Shown here: positions 1 to 8,722 of the stretch, piece by piece
Numbering within the stretch: the stretch's first letter is position 1
Layout: every line of letters begins with the position of its first letter
NCBI RefSeq assembly: GCF_030767025.1
Contig: NZ_JASITE010000001.1
Span: forward strand, 678,234-742,233
Direction: 5' to 3'
DNA: 64,000 nucleotides
Source: Nocardia sp. CC227C
GTDB taxonomy: Bacteria; Actinomycetota; Actinomycetes; Mycobacteriales; Mycobacteriaceae
Made by a program: the position numbers and the translations under genes
The notes under the pieces: generated by a model
Database searches by the model: none
What the model saw: only the letters and a program-made list of their open reading frames with translations
What the model was told of the DNA's origin: nothing

Positions 1-1842
1 GACTCGCTGTGCACGCGTTTCGCGGTGCGCCGGGTCACCGGGGTGGATCCGAAGGCCGTCAGCCCGTGGTGGCTGCAGCGGCGACTGCTGCTCTCGGGCG
101 TGCGGCCCATCTCCCCGGCGGTCGACGTCACCAACTACGTCATGCTGGAACTCGGCCAGCCGCTGCACGCCTTCGATGCCGCCAAGGTCACCGGCGGCTT
201 CGTGGTGCGCCGCGCCAACAAGGGCGAGACGCTGCGCACCCTGGACGAGGCCGAGCGGGTGCTCGACGCCGAAGACGTGGTGATCGCCGATGATTCGGGC
301 GTCGTCTCGCTCGCGGGCATCATGGGCGGGGCCAGCACCGAGGTCGGCGACGACACCACCGACGTGCTCCTGGAGGCGGCGACCTGGAATCCGGTCGCCA
401 TCGCCCGCACCGCGCGCCGTCACAAGCTGGGCTCGGAGGCGAGCCGCCGCTTCGAACGGGTGGTGGACCCGGAGCTGAATCTCGCCGCGCTGGACCGCGC
501 CGCCACGCTGCTGGCCGAAATCGCCGGTGGCACCGTGGAACCCGTGCTCACCGACGTGCGAGTGCCGACCCCGGCCCCCGCCCCGATCGCCATGGATCTG
601 GATCTGGCCGACCGCACCGCCGGCGTCACCTACGAGCCCGGCACCTCCGCGCGCCGCCTCCAGCAGGTCGGCTGCGCCGTGGACGTCGATGTCAGCGAGT
701 CCGGCCACGGTCAGCTGGTGGTCACCCCGCCGAGCTGGCGACCGGATCTGGTGCAGCCCGCCGATCTGGTGGAGGAGGTGCTGCGCCTCGAGGGTCTGGA
801 CAAGATCCCGTCGGTGCTGCCCACCGCCCCCGCCGGGCGCGGTCTCACCGCCGACCAGCGACGCCGCCGCGCCGTGGGCAAGGCGCTGGCCTTCTCCGGG
901 GCCGTGGAGGTGCCCGCGCCGGTCTTCATGTCCGCCACCGTGTTCGACACCTGGGGACTGGACGCCGACGACCCGCGCCGGAAGACGCTGAAGGTGCTCA
1001 ACCCGCTGGACGCGGAGCGCCCCGACCTCGCCTCCACCCTGCTGCCCGGACTGCTGGAGGTGGCGGGCCGCAATATCTCGCGCGGGGCGCGGGATATCGC
1101 CGTCTACGGCATCGCCCAGGTGGTGCTGCCGGGCACCGAGACCGGAGCCGTGGATCCGCTGCCCGTGGACCGCCGCCCCACCGAGGACGAGATCGGCACC
1201 CTGCTGCGCTCGCTGCCGGAACAGCCGGTGCACGTCGCCGCCGTGCTCACCGGCAAGCGTGAGCCGCGCGGCCCGTGGGGCCAGGGCCGCCAGGTCGAGG
1301 CCGCCGACGCCTTCGCCCTGGTCGAGGCCATCGCCGACGCCGCCGGTGTGGTGATCGAGCGCCGCACCGCCGCGTACCTGCCCTGGCATCCGGGCCGCTG
1401 CGCGGAACTGGTGGTGGACGGCACGGTCGTCGGCCACGCGGGCGAACTGCACCCCGCGGTGCTGGAGCGCTCGGGACTGCCGCCGCGCACCTGCGCCCTG
1501 GAACTGGACCTGGACGCGCTGCCGCTGCGCGAGAACCGGCCCGCCCCCGTGGTTTCCGCCTTCCCGGCGGTGCTGCAGGACGTCTCGGTCAGCGTCGAGA
1601 AGTCGACCCCGGCCGCCGCCGTGGAATCGGCCCTGCGCACCGGCGCGGGCGATCTGCTCGAGGACATCGCGCTGTTCGACGTCTACGAGGGCGCGCAGGC
1701 CGGCGAGGGCCGCAAATCCCTCACCTACGCTCTGCGCTTCCGCGCCCCGGACCGGACTCTGACCGAGGACGAGGCCAGCGCCGCCCGGGACGCCGCCGTC
1801 GCCGCGGCGGCCGGTGCGGTGGGAGCGGTCCTGCGCGGCTGA
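1..1842 (+). CDS. pheT: Phenylalanyl-tRNA synthetase beta subunit (3' part)
   Basis: About 613 C-terminal residues are present; the reading frame is open from base 1, so the start lies upstream. PheT pairs with PheS to charge tRNA-Phe in the cytoplasm. The visible portion runs through the B3/B4 editing region (VTGVDP, then the [11 protein letters not shown] and GQPLHAFD motifs near the beginning), the B5 domain, the catalytic-like core, and a C-terminal anticodon-binding FDX-ACB domain (from about [17 protein letters not shown] to the end). The family is about 800-830 residues, so roughly the first 210 are missing because of the window edge. The gene is followed by 130 bases with no gene and then an accessory block. 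Confidence 0.97.
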   Translation, partial: DSLCTRFAVRRVTGVDPKAVSPWWLQRRLLLSGVRPISPAVDVTNYVMLELGQPLHAFDAAKVTGGFVVRRANKGETLRTLDEAERVLDAEDVVIADDSGVVSLAGIMGGASTEVGDDTTDVLLEAATWNPVAIARTARRHKLGSEASRRFERVVDPELNLAALDRAATLLAEIAGGTVEPVLTDVRVPTPAPAPIAMDLDLADRTAGVTYEPGTSARRLQQVGCAVDVDVSESGHGQLVVTPPSWRPDLVQPADLVEEVLRLEGLDKIPSVLPTAPAGRGLTADQRRRRAVGKALAFSGAVEVPAPVFMSATVFDTWGLDADDPRRKTLKVLNPLDAERPDLASTLLPGLLEVAGRNISRGARDIAVYGIAQVVLPGTETGAVDPLPVDRRPTEDEIGTLLRSLPEQPVHVAAVLTGKREPRGPWGQGRQVEAADAFALVEAIADAAGVVIERRTAAYLPWHPGRCAELVVDGTVVGHAGELHPAVLERSGLPPRTCALELDLDALPLRENRPAPVVSAFPAVLQDVSVSVEKSTPAAAVESALRTGAGDLLEDIALFDVYEGAQAGEGRKSLTYALRFRAPDRTLTEDEASAARDAAVAAAAGAVGAVLRG

Positions 1843-1972
1843 CACATAGGTGCACGACGGCCCGGGGTACGCAGGGAGTCGGGCCGTCGTCATCGCGGTG
1901 ACCTGCACTGTTCGGTGGACACTCCGGCGGGCAGCGGAATCGCAGGCACCATCCTCCTGGTAGGAAGGGACC

Positions 1973-2746
1973 ATGCAGCATCCCGCCCGGCCCGTGCTCA
2001 ATCTGCTCACGTTCATGCCGCAGCAGCGGCGGATCGAGCTGACGCCCGACGTGTACGGGACGGACTACGAGGAGCTGCGGCCGCGGACCGGGGACGGCGA
2101 GACCATCGACGCGTGGTGGGTGCCCGCGCGGGGAGAACCGGTGGCGCACATACTGTTCGCGCACGGAAACGCGGGGAATATCGGGGACCGTTCGCCGATC
2201 CTGGCGCTGCTGTCGCGGGCCGGGTTCGATGTGCTGATCTTCGACTACCGCGGGTACGGGCGCAGCACCGGCAGGCCGAGCGAACAGGGCACGTACCTGG
2301 ACGCGCGGGCCGCTCGGACGGCCCTGCTGGAGCGGCCCGGAGTGGATCCGAATCGGATTGTCTACCTGGGGAAGTCGCTCGGCGGCGCGGTGCTTTTGGA
2401 ACTGGCGACGGGCTACCCACCCGCCGCCCTGGTACTCATTTCCACCTTCACCGGCCTGCGGGACGCGGCCGCCGCGGTCTATCCGATCCTGCCGAAGATC
2501 TTCGTCCCCGACGCCTACCCGAGCCTGCGCCGCATCCGGAACCTGCGCGCGCCGGTACTGATCATGCACGGCGACAACGACGAACTGCTGCCGCTGTGGA
2601 TGGGGGAGCGGCTGTACGCGGCGGCACCGGAACCGAAGAAGTTCGTGGTGTTCCCCGGTGCGGGCCACAACGAGGTGGTGGCGGATCCGGAGTGGGACGC
2701 GACCCTCTCCGCGTGGGTCACGGCCAGTCTCGGCATCACGCGCTGA
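1973..2746 (+). CDS. Alpha/beta hydrolase (serine hydrolase, S33/Bem46-like)
   Basis: A 257-residue protein with an alpha/beta hydrolase fold. Visible motifs are the oxyanion-side HGNAGN (64-69), FDYRGYGRS (90-98), nucleophile elbow GKSLGG (Ser135), HGDND with the likely acid Asp203, and GHNE with His232, so a Ser-Asp-His triad is complete. No signal peptide is obvious, which suggests a cytoplasmic esterase, thioesterase or peptidase-like hydrolase; the substrate cannot be read from the sequence. The ATG start is supported by a GGAAGGGA ribosome-binding sequence eight bases upstream. Its 3' end overlaps the convergent RidA gene by 11 bases. Confidence 0.9.
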   Translation: MQHPARPVLNLLTFMPQQRRIELTPDVYGTDYEELRPRTGDGETIDAWWVPARGEPVAHILFAHGNAGNIGDRSPILALLSRAGFDVLIFDYRGYGRSTGRPSEQGTYLDARAARTALLERPGVDPNRIVYLGKSLGGAVLLELATGYPPAALVLISTFTGLRDAAAAVYPILPKIFVPDAYPSLRRIRNLRAPVLIMHGDNDELLPLWMGERLYAAAPEPKKFVVFPGAGHNEVVADPEWDATLSAWVTASLGITR

Positions 2747-3143
2747 CGATCGCCACCGCGTCGATCTCCACCAGCATCTCCTCCCGCGGCAGTCCGGTGA
2801 ACACCGTGGTGCGAGCGGGCAGCACGTCGCCGGTGGTGTGCGCGGTGACGAAGGCACCGTAGGCGTCGTTCATGACCGCGAAATCCTCGCGCTTGGTGAG
2901 GTATACGCGCAGCATCACCACATCGTCGAAGCTCGCGCCCCCGGCCTCCACGATGGCCTTCACATTCTCCAGGGTGCGCGTGGTCTGGGCGGCGACATCG
3001 CCCGGGTACAGGTATTCGCCGGTGACCGGATCGACCGGCCCCTGCCCGGACACCTGCACGAACGGACCCTTGCGCACCCCCTGCGAGAAGGTGTGCGCGG
3101 GCGCGGGCGCGGCGGTGGTGCGGATGGCGATCTTCTCGCTCAT
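2736..3143 (-). CDS. RidA family enamine/imine deaminase
   Basis: A 135-residue RidA/YjgF/UK114 family protein, the family's usual size. RidA enzymes hydrolyse the unstable enamines and imines released by PLP-dependent dehydratases. Conserved elements are VSGQGPVDP, TLENVKAIVEAGG, the arginine in LPARTTV (Arg111) that binds the substrate carboxylate, and EMLVEIDAVA with the conserved glutamate. The ATG follows GAAAGGT on the minus strand. It is the last gene of a minus-strand run with the IclR regulator and sugar kinase, and a PLP deaminase is encoded divergently, so a role in clearing that enzyme's imine product is a reasonable inference. Confidence 0.92.
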   Translation of the reverse strand: MSEKIAIRTTAAPAPAHTFSQGVRKGPFVQVSGQGPVDPVTGEYLYPGDVAAQTTRTLENVKAIVEAGGASFDDVVMLRVYLTKREDFAVMNDAYGAFVTAHTTGDVLPARTTVFTGLPREEMLVEIDAVAIVSA

Positions 3144-3172
3144 GGTGAACCTTTCGGGTGTCGATGGTGAGG

Positions 3173-3922
3173 TCAAGGACTCGGGCTCCAGCCGAGTTCG
3201 GCGGAGACGGCGTCGGCGGCGGCGCGCACCCGGGGCAACCGGGCGAGCACCTGATCGTGATCGAGGAGCATGTCCGGCACCGACATGGACAGCGCGGCCA
3301 CCACCGCCCCGGTGCCGTCGCGGACCGGAACGCCGATGCAGTTGACGAAGCTCTCGTGCTCCTCGTGGTCCTCCGCATAGCCCTGTGCGGCAACGAGTTC
3401 CAGCTCCGCGAGGTAGGCGTCCGGGTCGGCGATGGTGCGATCGGTGAACCGCGTGTACTCGATGCCTTCGGCAATGTCCCGCCACCGCGCCCGCGGCTGC
3501 GCGGCGACGAGCACCTTCCCGACCGCCGTGCAGTGCAGCGGGGCGGGACGGCCCACGCGCGAGTACATCCGAACACTCTGTGTCGCATCGAGTTTGTCGA
3601 TGTAGACGGCCTCACCGGACTCGTAGACCGCGAGGTGGATGGTCTGCCCCGTGGCGGCATTGAGGTCGGTGAGATGCCCCCGCGCCACCGTGCGGATATC
3701 GCGGCTCTCCAGTGCCCGGTTGGCCAGCTCGAACAGCCGTGATCCCAGGCGGTAGCGGTGTCCGGCGTCATGGGTGACGAAGCGCTCGCCCTCCATGGTC
3801 TGCAACAGCCGCAGCACCGTCGATTTGTGCACGCCCAGCCGAGCGGCCAACTCGTCCAGGGATTTCGAATCCTCGCCCAGTTCGGTGAGGATGGTCAGCG
3901 CGCGCTGCAGACTCTGGCTCAT
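3173..3922 (-). CDS. IclR family transcriptional regulator
   Basis: A 249-residue IclR-type regulator. Residues about 3-60 form the winged helix-turn-helix (LDELAARLGVHKSTVLRLLQT), and the rest is the IclR effector-binding domain (GQTIHLAVYESGEAVYID; HCTAVGKVLVA; INCIGVPV-like region). The chosen ATG overlaps the stop codon of the upstream kinase gene by four bases (ATGA), which indicates translational coupling; longer in-frame starts run into kinase coding sequence. Regulators of this family often control catabolic genes beside them. The palindromes at 5028-5074, between the two transcription units, are the obvious candidate operator. Confidence 0.95.
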   Translation of the reverse strand: MSQSLQRALTILTELGEDSKSLDELAARLGVHKSTVLRLLQTMEGERFVTHDAGHRYRLGSRLFELANRALESRDIRTVARGHLTDLNAATGQTIHLAVYESGEAVYIDKLDATQSVRMYSRVGRPAPLHCTAVGKVLVAAQPRARWRDIAEGIEYTRFTDRTIADPDAYLAELELVAAQGYAEDHEEHESFVNCIGVPVRDGTGAVVAALSMSVPDMLLDHDQVLARLPRVRAAADAVSAELGWSPSP

Positions 3923-4959
3923 GAGGCCACATTCTCGGTCACGACGGCGTCGGGGTAGCGCAGTCGGGCCCATTCCGCGGCATCGAGCGCGGCCAGTGTC
4001 TCCATGCGTGCGAGTGGCGGCAGTTCGGCGCCGTCGCCCACCGCCGTGAGCGCCGCCGCCGCGCACAGATGTCCGAAGCGCAACAGCTGCTCGTGCGGCC
4101 GGCCTCGGAGCAGCGCGCCCAGGTAGCCGCCCGCGAAAGCGTCTCCGGCGCCGATGCGTTCGGTCACGTTCAAGGCGAGGGCGGGCACCTCGAGCCGCCG
4201 CTCACCGAGGAATCCGATGACCGCGTGCGCGTCGTTCTTGACCACCAGATGCCGTGGCTGCGGGAACAGCGCGCGCAGCCGATCCGGATCGCCGGTGCCG
4301 AAGACCGCCTCGGCCTCATCGGAGCCGAGGAACACCACATCGGCCCCGCGCACATGGCGGGCCAGCACCTCGGCGGCGTCGACGGTGCGGCGATGCCACA
4401 GTGCCGGACGGTAATTCAGATCGAAGCTGAGCAGTCGGTCGCCACGGGGGCGGGTGAGCAGGGTGTCGGTGAGTGCGGTGGCGGAGTCCGACAGTGCCGT
4501 GGTGATACCCGTGAAGTGGACGAGGTCGCAGCCGCCGATCAGGTCGGCGGCCGCGTCGTGATCGGCAGCCGACAGCGCGCTGGCGGCGGAACCGGTGCGG
4601 TAGTACAGCATTCGGCTCGCACCCGCCGCCAGATCGCCGGGCGTGTCCGAGCCGCCGCCGCGCTCCTTGACGTACACGGCGGTGGGTCGCTCGGCGTCGA
4701 CGGCCACGGCGGAGACGTCCACGCCGCGCTCGGCCAGATGCCGTATCAGATACCGGCCGAAGCCGTCGTCGCCGACCCGGGAGATCCAGGCCGTCGCCAC
4801 CCCGAGCTGGGTCAGCACGGCCGCCACATTCGCCTCGGCGCCGCCCGCGGCGCGCTCGAAGACGGGGGAATCCTCCAGCGGTCCCGGCTCGGCCACCAGG
4901 ACGGCCAGTCCCTCGCCCACGGTGACCGCCTGCGGACGGGTCGGCATCGGCCAGATCAC
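3919..4959 (-). CDS. kdgK: PfkB-family sugar kinase, likely 2-keto-3-deoxygluconate kinase
   Basis: A ribokinase/PfkB-family kinase of 346 residues. The N-terminal glycine-rich segment (AAGGAEANVAAVLTQLG) and the C-terminal signature RIGAGDAFAGGY with the catalytic base Asp273 are intact; SFDLNYRPALW is typical of KDG and fructokinase-like members. KDG kinase phosphorylates 2-keto-3-deoxygluconate to KDPG. That specificity is inferred from the KDPG-type aldolase in the divergent operon. I chose the GTG at 4959 because AAGGGAG sits five bases upstream; an ATG at 4947 and a longer start at 5016 are alternatives. It is the first gene of the minus-strand unit kinase-iclR-ridA. Confidence 0.85.
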   Translation of the reverse strand: MIWPMPTRPQAVTVGEGLAVLVAEPGPLEDSPVFERAAGGAEANVAAVLTQLGVATAWISRVGDDGFGRYLIRHLAERGVDVSAVAVDAERPTAVYVKERGGGSDTPGDLAAGASRMLYYRTGSAASALSAADHDAAADLIGGCDLVHFTGITTALSDSATALTDTLLTRPRGDRLLSFDLNYRPALWHRRTVDAAEVLARHVRGADVVFLGSDEAEAVFGTGDPDRLRALFPQPRHLVVKNDAHAVIGFLGERRLEVPALALNVTERIGAGDAFAGGYLGALLRGRPHEQLLRFGHLCAAAALTAVGDGAELPPLARMETLAALDAAEWARLRYPDAVVTENVAS

Positions 4960-5027
4960 ACGAACTCCCTTCGAACCCTTGCGGCTTTCGGCCATGCCGT
5001 GCAGACTAACCACCACTTACGCATTAC

Positions 5028-5074
5028 GCAACAATGGTTGCAAAATATGCAATGCAATATGGCTATCGCATTGC
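5028..5074. promoter_or_regulatory. Overlapping palindromes, candidate IclR-type operator array
   Basis: Three inverted repeats overlap in the 149-base space between the divergent kinase and deaminase genes: GCAAC-N4-GTTGC (5028-5041), TTGCA-N5-TGCAA (5038-5052) and GCAATGC-N12-GCATTGC (5049-5074). The region is A/T-rich against a GC-rich background. The neighbouring IclR gene makes it the likely binding region controlling both operons. Binding itself is inferred. Confidence 0.6.
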
Positions 5075-5108
5075 ACTGTCCTGACCGTGAATATCCGAAG
5101 GGAGTTCC

Positions 5109-6413
5109 GTGGCCATCGACTCCGACGCCGTCGCCGCGCTGGACGAGCGCAGGCTGGGGCCGGAACACAAGTCCCTCCCACCCGCCGCGTGGGGGCTGAC
5201 CGTGCGCGAATACCTGGACACCGCACCACATCTCGACGACCTCGCCACCCCCGTGCTGACGGTGGACGCCGCGGCCATGGAGTCGAATCTCACCGTCATG
5301 GCGGACTGGACCCGCGCCGCCGGGGTGCGGCTGGCTCCGCACGGCAAGACCACCATGGCCCCGCGCCTGTGGGAGCGGCAGCTCGCCGCCGGGGCCTGGG
5401 GAATCACCCTGGCCACCGGATGGCAGGCGCAGGTGGCCCGCTCCTTCGGCGTACACCGCGTGCTGCTGGCCAATGCCCTGGTCGATCCGGTCGCCCTGTG
5501 CTGGGTGGCGGCGGAACTGGCGGTCCACCCGGAGTTCGAATTCCTGTGCTGGGCCGACAGCGTCGCCACGGTCGAACTCATGGATCGCGCCCTGCGATCC
5601 GCCCCGGACACCGACCGGCTCACCGTCCTGGTCGAACTGGGCGGGCCGCACGGCCGCACCGGTGCGCGCTCGGTGCAGCGGGGGCTAGAGATCGCGGCGG
5701 CGATCAGCGCGTCGGGGCGGCTGCGCCTCGGCGGTGTCGGCGGGTACGAGGGCGCGCTCGCCCACGATCGAACCGACGACGCGCTGGCCGCGGTGCACGA
5801 CTACCTCGACGATCTGGCCCGGCTGCACCGCGAGATCGCCGCGGCCGGACTGTATCCCGGCGCGGCGGTGGTCACCGCGGGCGGCAGCGCCTACCCGGAG
5901 TTGGTGGTCGAGCATCTCGCCGGACTCGCGGACGAGGACGCCGCGCGTGGCGTCGCGACCACGGTGGTGCTGCGCTCGGGCGCGTACCTGATCCACGACG
6001 ACGGCTTCTACGCCGGAATCTCCCCGCTCGGCGCGGGTCACGCCGAGCGTCCGCTGCGCTCGGCCATGCACGGGTGGGCGCGCACCGTCTCCCGGCCGGA
6101 ACCGGAGTTGGCGCTGCTCGATGCCGGTAAGCGCGATCTCCCGTTCGATGAGGGGCTGCCGGTCCCGCAGCGTATCGCGGGACCGGCAGCGGGCGAACCG
6201 CCCGGCCGGGCACTGGTGTCGGCGCTCAACGACCAGCACGCCTTCCTGCGGCTGCCCGGCGGCGGACCGGAGGACGTGCCGGTCGGCAGCGTGGTGCGGC
6301 TGGGGCTGTCGCATCCCTGCACCGCCTTCGACAAATGGCGGCTCATCCCCGTGATCGACAATGCCGATGCCGACCGGCCGCGCGTGGTCGACCTGCTGCA
6401 CACCTTCTTCTGA
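5109..6413 (+). CDS. PLP-dependent amino acid deaminase (alanine racemase N-domain / D-serine dehydratase-like)
   Basis: A 434-residue fold-type III PLP enzyme. The TIM-barrel begins near TPVLTVDAAAMESNL, and RLAPHGKTTMAP contains the likely PLP lysine (Lys80). The C-terminal part carries the metal-site pattern of D-threonine aldolase/D-serine dehydratase relatives (HDDGFYAGISP, VSALNDQHAFL, LSHPCTAFDKW). Such enzymes remove ammonia from beta-hydroxy D-amino acids. With KDG kinase and a KDPG-type aldolase next door, deamination of D-glucosaminate to 2-keto-3-deoxygluconate is an attractive but unproven reaction. The GTG start follows GAAGGGAG by four bases. It heads the plus-strand operon and is seven bases from the next gene. 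Confidence 0.85.
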   Translation: MAIDSDAVAALDERRLGPEHKSLPPAAWGLTVREYLDTAPHLDDLATPVLTVDAAAMESNLTVMADWTRAAGVRLAPHGKTTMAPRLWERQLAAGAWGITLATGWQAQVARSFGVHRVLLANALVDPVALCWVAAELAVHPEFEFLCWADSVATVELMDRALRSAPDTDRLTVLVELGGPHGRTGARSVQRGLEIAAAISASGRLRLGGVGGYEGALAHDRTDDALAAVHDYLDDLARLHREIAAAGLYPGAAVVTAGGSAYPELVVEHLAGLADEDAARGVATTVVLRSGAYLIHDDGFYAGISPLGAGHAERPLRSAMHGWARTVSRPEPELALLDAGKRDLPFDEGLPVPQRIAGPAAGEPPGRALVSALNDQHAFLRLPGGGPEDVPVGSVVRLGLSHPCTAFDKWRLIPVIDNADADRPRVVDLLHTFF

Positions 6414-6420
6414 GGCGACC

Positions 6421-8028
6421 GTGACCGAACTACTCATTCGCGATATCGACATCATCGACGGGACGGGTGCGCCGCGCCGCCGCGGTGACGTCCTGGTCGA
6501 CGGCGGCCGCATCGCCGCCCTGGCCGACCCCGGCACGCTCGCCGGAGCCGACCGCGTGGTGGAGGGCGAATCCCTGGTGCTGGCACCGGGTTTCATCGAC
6601 ATGCATGCCCACTCGGATCTGCACCTGCTCGCCGAGCCGGAGCATTTTCCCAAGCTCAGCCAAGGGGTGACCACCGAGGTCATCGGCCAGGACGGGCTGT
6701 CCTACGCGCCCGTCGACGGCCGCGCCCTCGACATCGTGCGCCGCCAGATCGCCGGGTGGAACGGTGATCCGGACCTCGACTTCGACTGGCGCACGGTGGG
6801 GGAGTATCTGGACCGGCTGGACCGGGGCATCACCCCCAATGCCGCCTACCTGGTGCCGCAGGGCACGCTGCGGCTGCTCGTCGTCGGCCCGGAGCAGCGG
6901 TCCGCCACACCCACCGAGATCGACCTCATGCGCGAACTGCTCGCGCGGAGCCTGGCCGAGGGTGCGGTCGGCATGTCCAGCGGCCTCACCTACACGCCCG
7001 GAATGTACGCCGACACCGACGAATTGGCCGCCCTGTGCGAGGTGGTCGCGGATGCGGGCGGCTTCTACGCTCCGCACACCCGCTCCTACGGCAAGGGCGC
7101 GCTCGACGCCTACGCGGAGATGATCGGGCTGGCCCGGCGCACCGGCTGTGCGGTGCACCTCACCCACGCCACCATGAACCTCGGCGAGAACCGCGGGCGC
7201 GCACCGGAACTGCTCGCCATGATCGACGCGGCACTGGCCGACGGCTGCGATATCAGCCTCGACAGCTATCCGTATCTGCCCGGCTCCACCACGCTGTCGG
7301 CGCTGCTGCCGAGCTGGGTCATGTCGGGTGGGCCGGATGCGGCGCTGGCGCGCATCGCCGACCCGGTACAGCGGGTGCGGATCGCCGCCGATGTCACCGT
7401 GAACGGCTCCGACGGCTGCCACGGCGTGACCGTCGACTGGGACACCATTCAGCTCAGCGGCGTGCGCGATCCCGCGCTAGGGCAGTACGTCGGCCGCACC
7501 GTCAGCGAGATCGCGGCCGACCGCGACCTGCCACCGGTGGCGGTGTTCTTCGACCTGCTCACCCGAGACCAGTTGGGCACCACCATTCTTCAGCACGTCG
7601 GCCACGAGGAGAATGTGCGCGCCATCATGCGTCACGCCCGCCACATGGGCGGTAGCGACGGCTTGCTCGTCGGGGACCGGCCGCACCCCCGGGCGTGGGG
7701 CACCTTTCCGCGCTACCTCGGGCACTACGTGCGCGAACTCGGGCACCTGGGACTGGAGGACTGCGTCAACCACCTCACCGGTCGGCCCGCCGAGCGGTTG
7801 CGACTGCGCGACCGCGGGCTCATCCGGGAGGGCTACGCCGCCGATCTGGTGATCTTCGATCCGGCGACCATCGCCGACACCGCGACCTTCGAACAGCCGA
7901 AACAGCAGGCGCGCGGCATTTCCCACGTGCTCGTCAACGGCGTGTTCGCCCTCGACGCCGGCGAACCAACCGGCGCGCTGGCCGGTCGCGCGCTGCGCAT
8001 GGATTCCGAGCGGAAGGAGACCCGGTGA
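6421..8028 (+). CDS. D-aminoacylase-family amidohydrolase (N-acyl-D-amino acid deacylase-like)
   Basis: A 535-residue amidohydrolase superfamily protein. GFIDMHAHSDLH supplies the HxH metal ligands (His62, His64), further metal-binding histidines lie in FYAPHTRSYG and HLTHATMN, and SDGLLVGDRPHPR carries the late catalytic aspartate. D-aminoacylases normally have a bridging cysteine in GVTTxVxGNCG; here the stretch is GVTTEVIGQDG, so that cysteine is absent and the metal site or substrate may differ. The context (GntP permease remnant, PLP deaminase, aldolase) suggests removal of an N-acyl group from a D-amino acid or sugar acid. The stop overlaps the aldolase start by four bases. Confidence 0.87.
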   Translation: MTELLIRDIDIIDGTGAPRRRGDVLVDGGRIAALADPGTLAGADRVVEGESLVLAPGFIDMHAHSDLHLLAEPEHFPKLSQGVTTEVIGQDGLSYAPVDGRALDIVRRQIAGWNGDPDLDFDWRTVGEYLDRLDRGITPNAAYLVPQGTLRLLVVGPEQRSATPTEIDLMRELLARSLAEGAVGMSSGLTYTPGMYADTDELAALCEVVADAGGFYAPHTRSYGKGALDAYAEMIGLARRTGCAVHLTHATMNLGENRGRAPELLAMIDAALADGCDISLDSYPYLPGSTTLSALLPSWVMSGGPDAALARIADPVQRVRIAADVTVNGSDGCHGVTVDWDTIQLSGVRDPALGQYVGRTVSEIAADRDLPPVAVFFDLLTRDQLGTTILQHVGHEENVRAIMRHARHMGGSDGLLVGDRPHPRAWGTFPRYLGHYVRELGHLGLEDCVNHLTGRPAERLRLRDRGLIREGYAADLVIFDPATIADTATFEQPKQQARGISHVLVNGVFALDAGEPTGALAGRALRMDSERKETR

Positions 8029-8645
8029 CCACCGCCCTGGAGGTGATCCGCACCGACCGCGCGCTGACGGTGGTGCGGGCACCCGAGATCCCCGACCCGC
8101 TCGCGCTCGCGGATGCCCTGGCCGGGGCCGGGATTCGAGCATTGGAACTCACCTTCACCACCCCCGACGTGCTGGACTGCCTGCGCAAGGCCGCCGCCTC
8201 GACGAGCGCGGTGGTGGGTGCTGGCACGGTGCTCACCGCCGAACAGGCCGAAGCCGCCATCGACAGCGGCGCGCACTTCCTGGTCACCCCCGGACTGCGC
8301 CCCGCCGTCGCCGACGTGGCGCTGCGTCGCGATATCCCGGTCGTCATGGGCGCTTTCACGCCCAGCGAGGTCATGGCCGCGCTCGACCTGGGCGCGGCGG
8401 CGGTGAAGATCTTCCCCGCCCGCGCTCTCGGGCCGGGCTACCTCCGTGATCTGCGCGGTCCCTTCCCGGCGGTGGATCTCATTCCCTCCGGTGGCGTCAA
8501 CGCGGCCAATGCCGCCGATTTCCTCGCGCACGGCGCGGTGGCCGTCGCGGCCGGAACCGATGTCGTCGCACCCGCCGATGTCGCCGCGGGTCGATGGTCC
8601 GCCATCGCCGCGCGCGCGGCCTCGTTCGTTCGATCCCTGAAGTGA
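8025..8645 (+). CDS. eda: KDPG / 4-hydroxy-2-oxoglutarate aldolase
   Basis: A 206-residue class I aldolase, the usual family length. Visible features are LELTFTTPD with Glu41, VGAGTVLT, LVTPGL, and AVKIFPA with the Schiff-base lysine (Lys128), then LIPSGGVNAAN at the phosphate site. The family cleaves 2-keto-3-deoxy-6-phosphogluconate to pyruvate and glyceraldehyde 3-phosphate, or 4-hydroxy-2-oxoglutarate to pyruvate and glyoxylate. It starts at a GTG inside the stop of the deacylase gene (GTGA overlap), so the two are coupled. Nine bases after its stop begins the truncated permease. The divergent KDG kinase favours the KDPG reaction. Confidence 0.92.
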   Translation: MTTALEVIRTDRALTVVRAPEIPDPLALADALAGAGIRALELTFTTPDVLDCLRKAAASTSAVVGAGTVLTAEQAEAAIDSGAHFLVTPGLRPAVADVALRRDIPVVMGAFTPSEVMAALDLGAAAVKIFPARALGPGYLRDLRGPFPAVDLIPSGGVNAANAADFLAHGAVAVAAGTDVVAPADVAAGRWSAIAARAASFVRSLK

Positions 8646-8653
8646 GGTAACCC

Positions 8654-8722
8654 ATGGGCGCCACCGTCGACTGGCTGCGCAGCACCACCCCCGGGCTGCT
8701 GGTGCTGTGCGGGCTCGCCATC
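8654..8722 (+). pseudogene. GntP-family permease, 5' fragment (interrupted)
   Basis: An ATG preceded by GAGGTAA opens a frame whose first 23 residues (MGATVDWLRSTTPGLLVLCG and then LAI) look like the start of a GntP gluconate/sugar-acid permease, the usual last gene of such clusters. After codon 23 the frame enters unrelated sequence and stops at 8788. The matching C-terminus is found 1.3 kb downstream at 10047-10149, with a TnpB element between them. About 400 residues of permease are gone, so insertion was accompanied or followed by deletion. Family assignment rests on recall of GntP termini. Confidence 0.7.
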
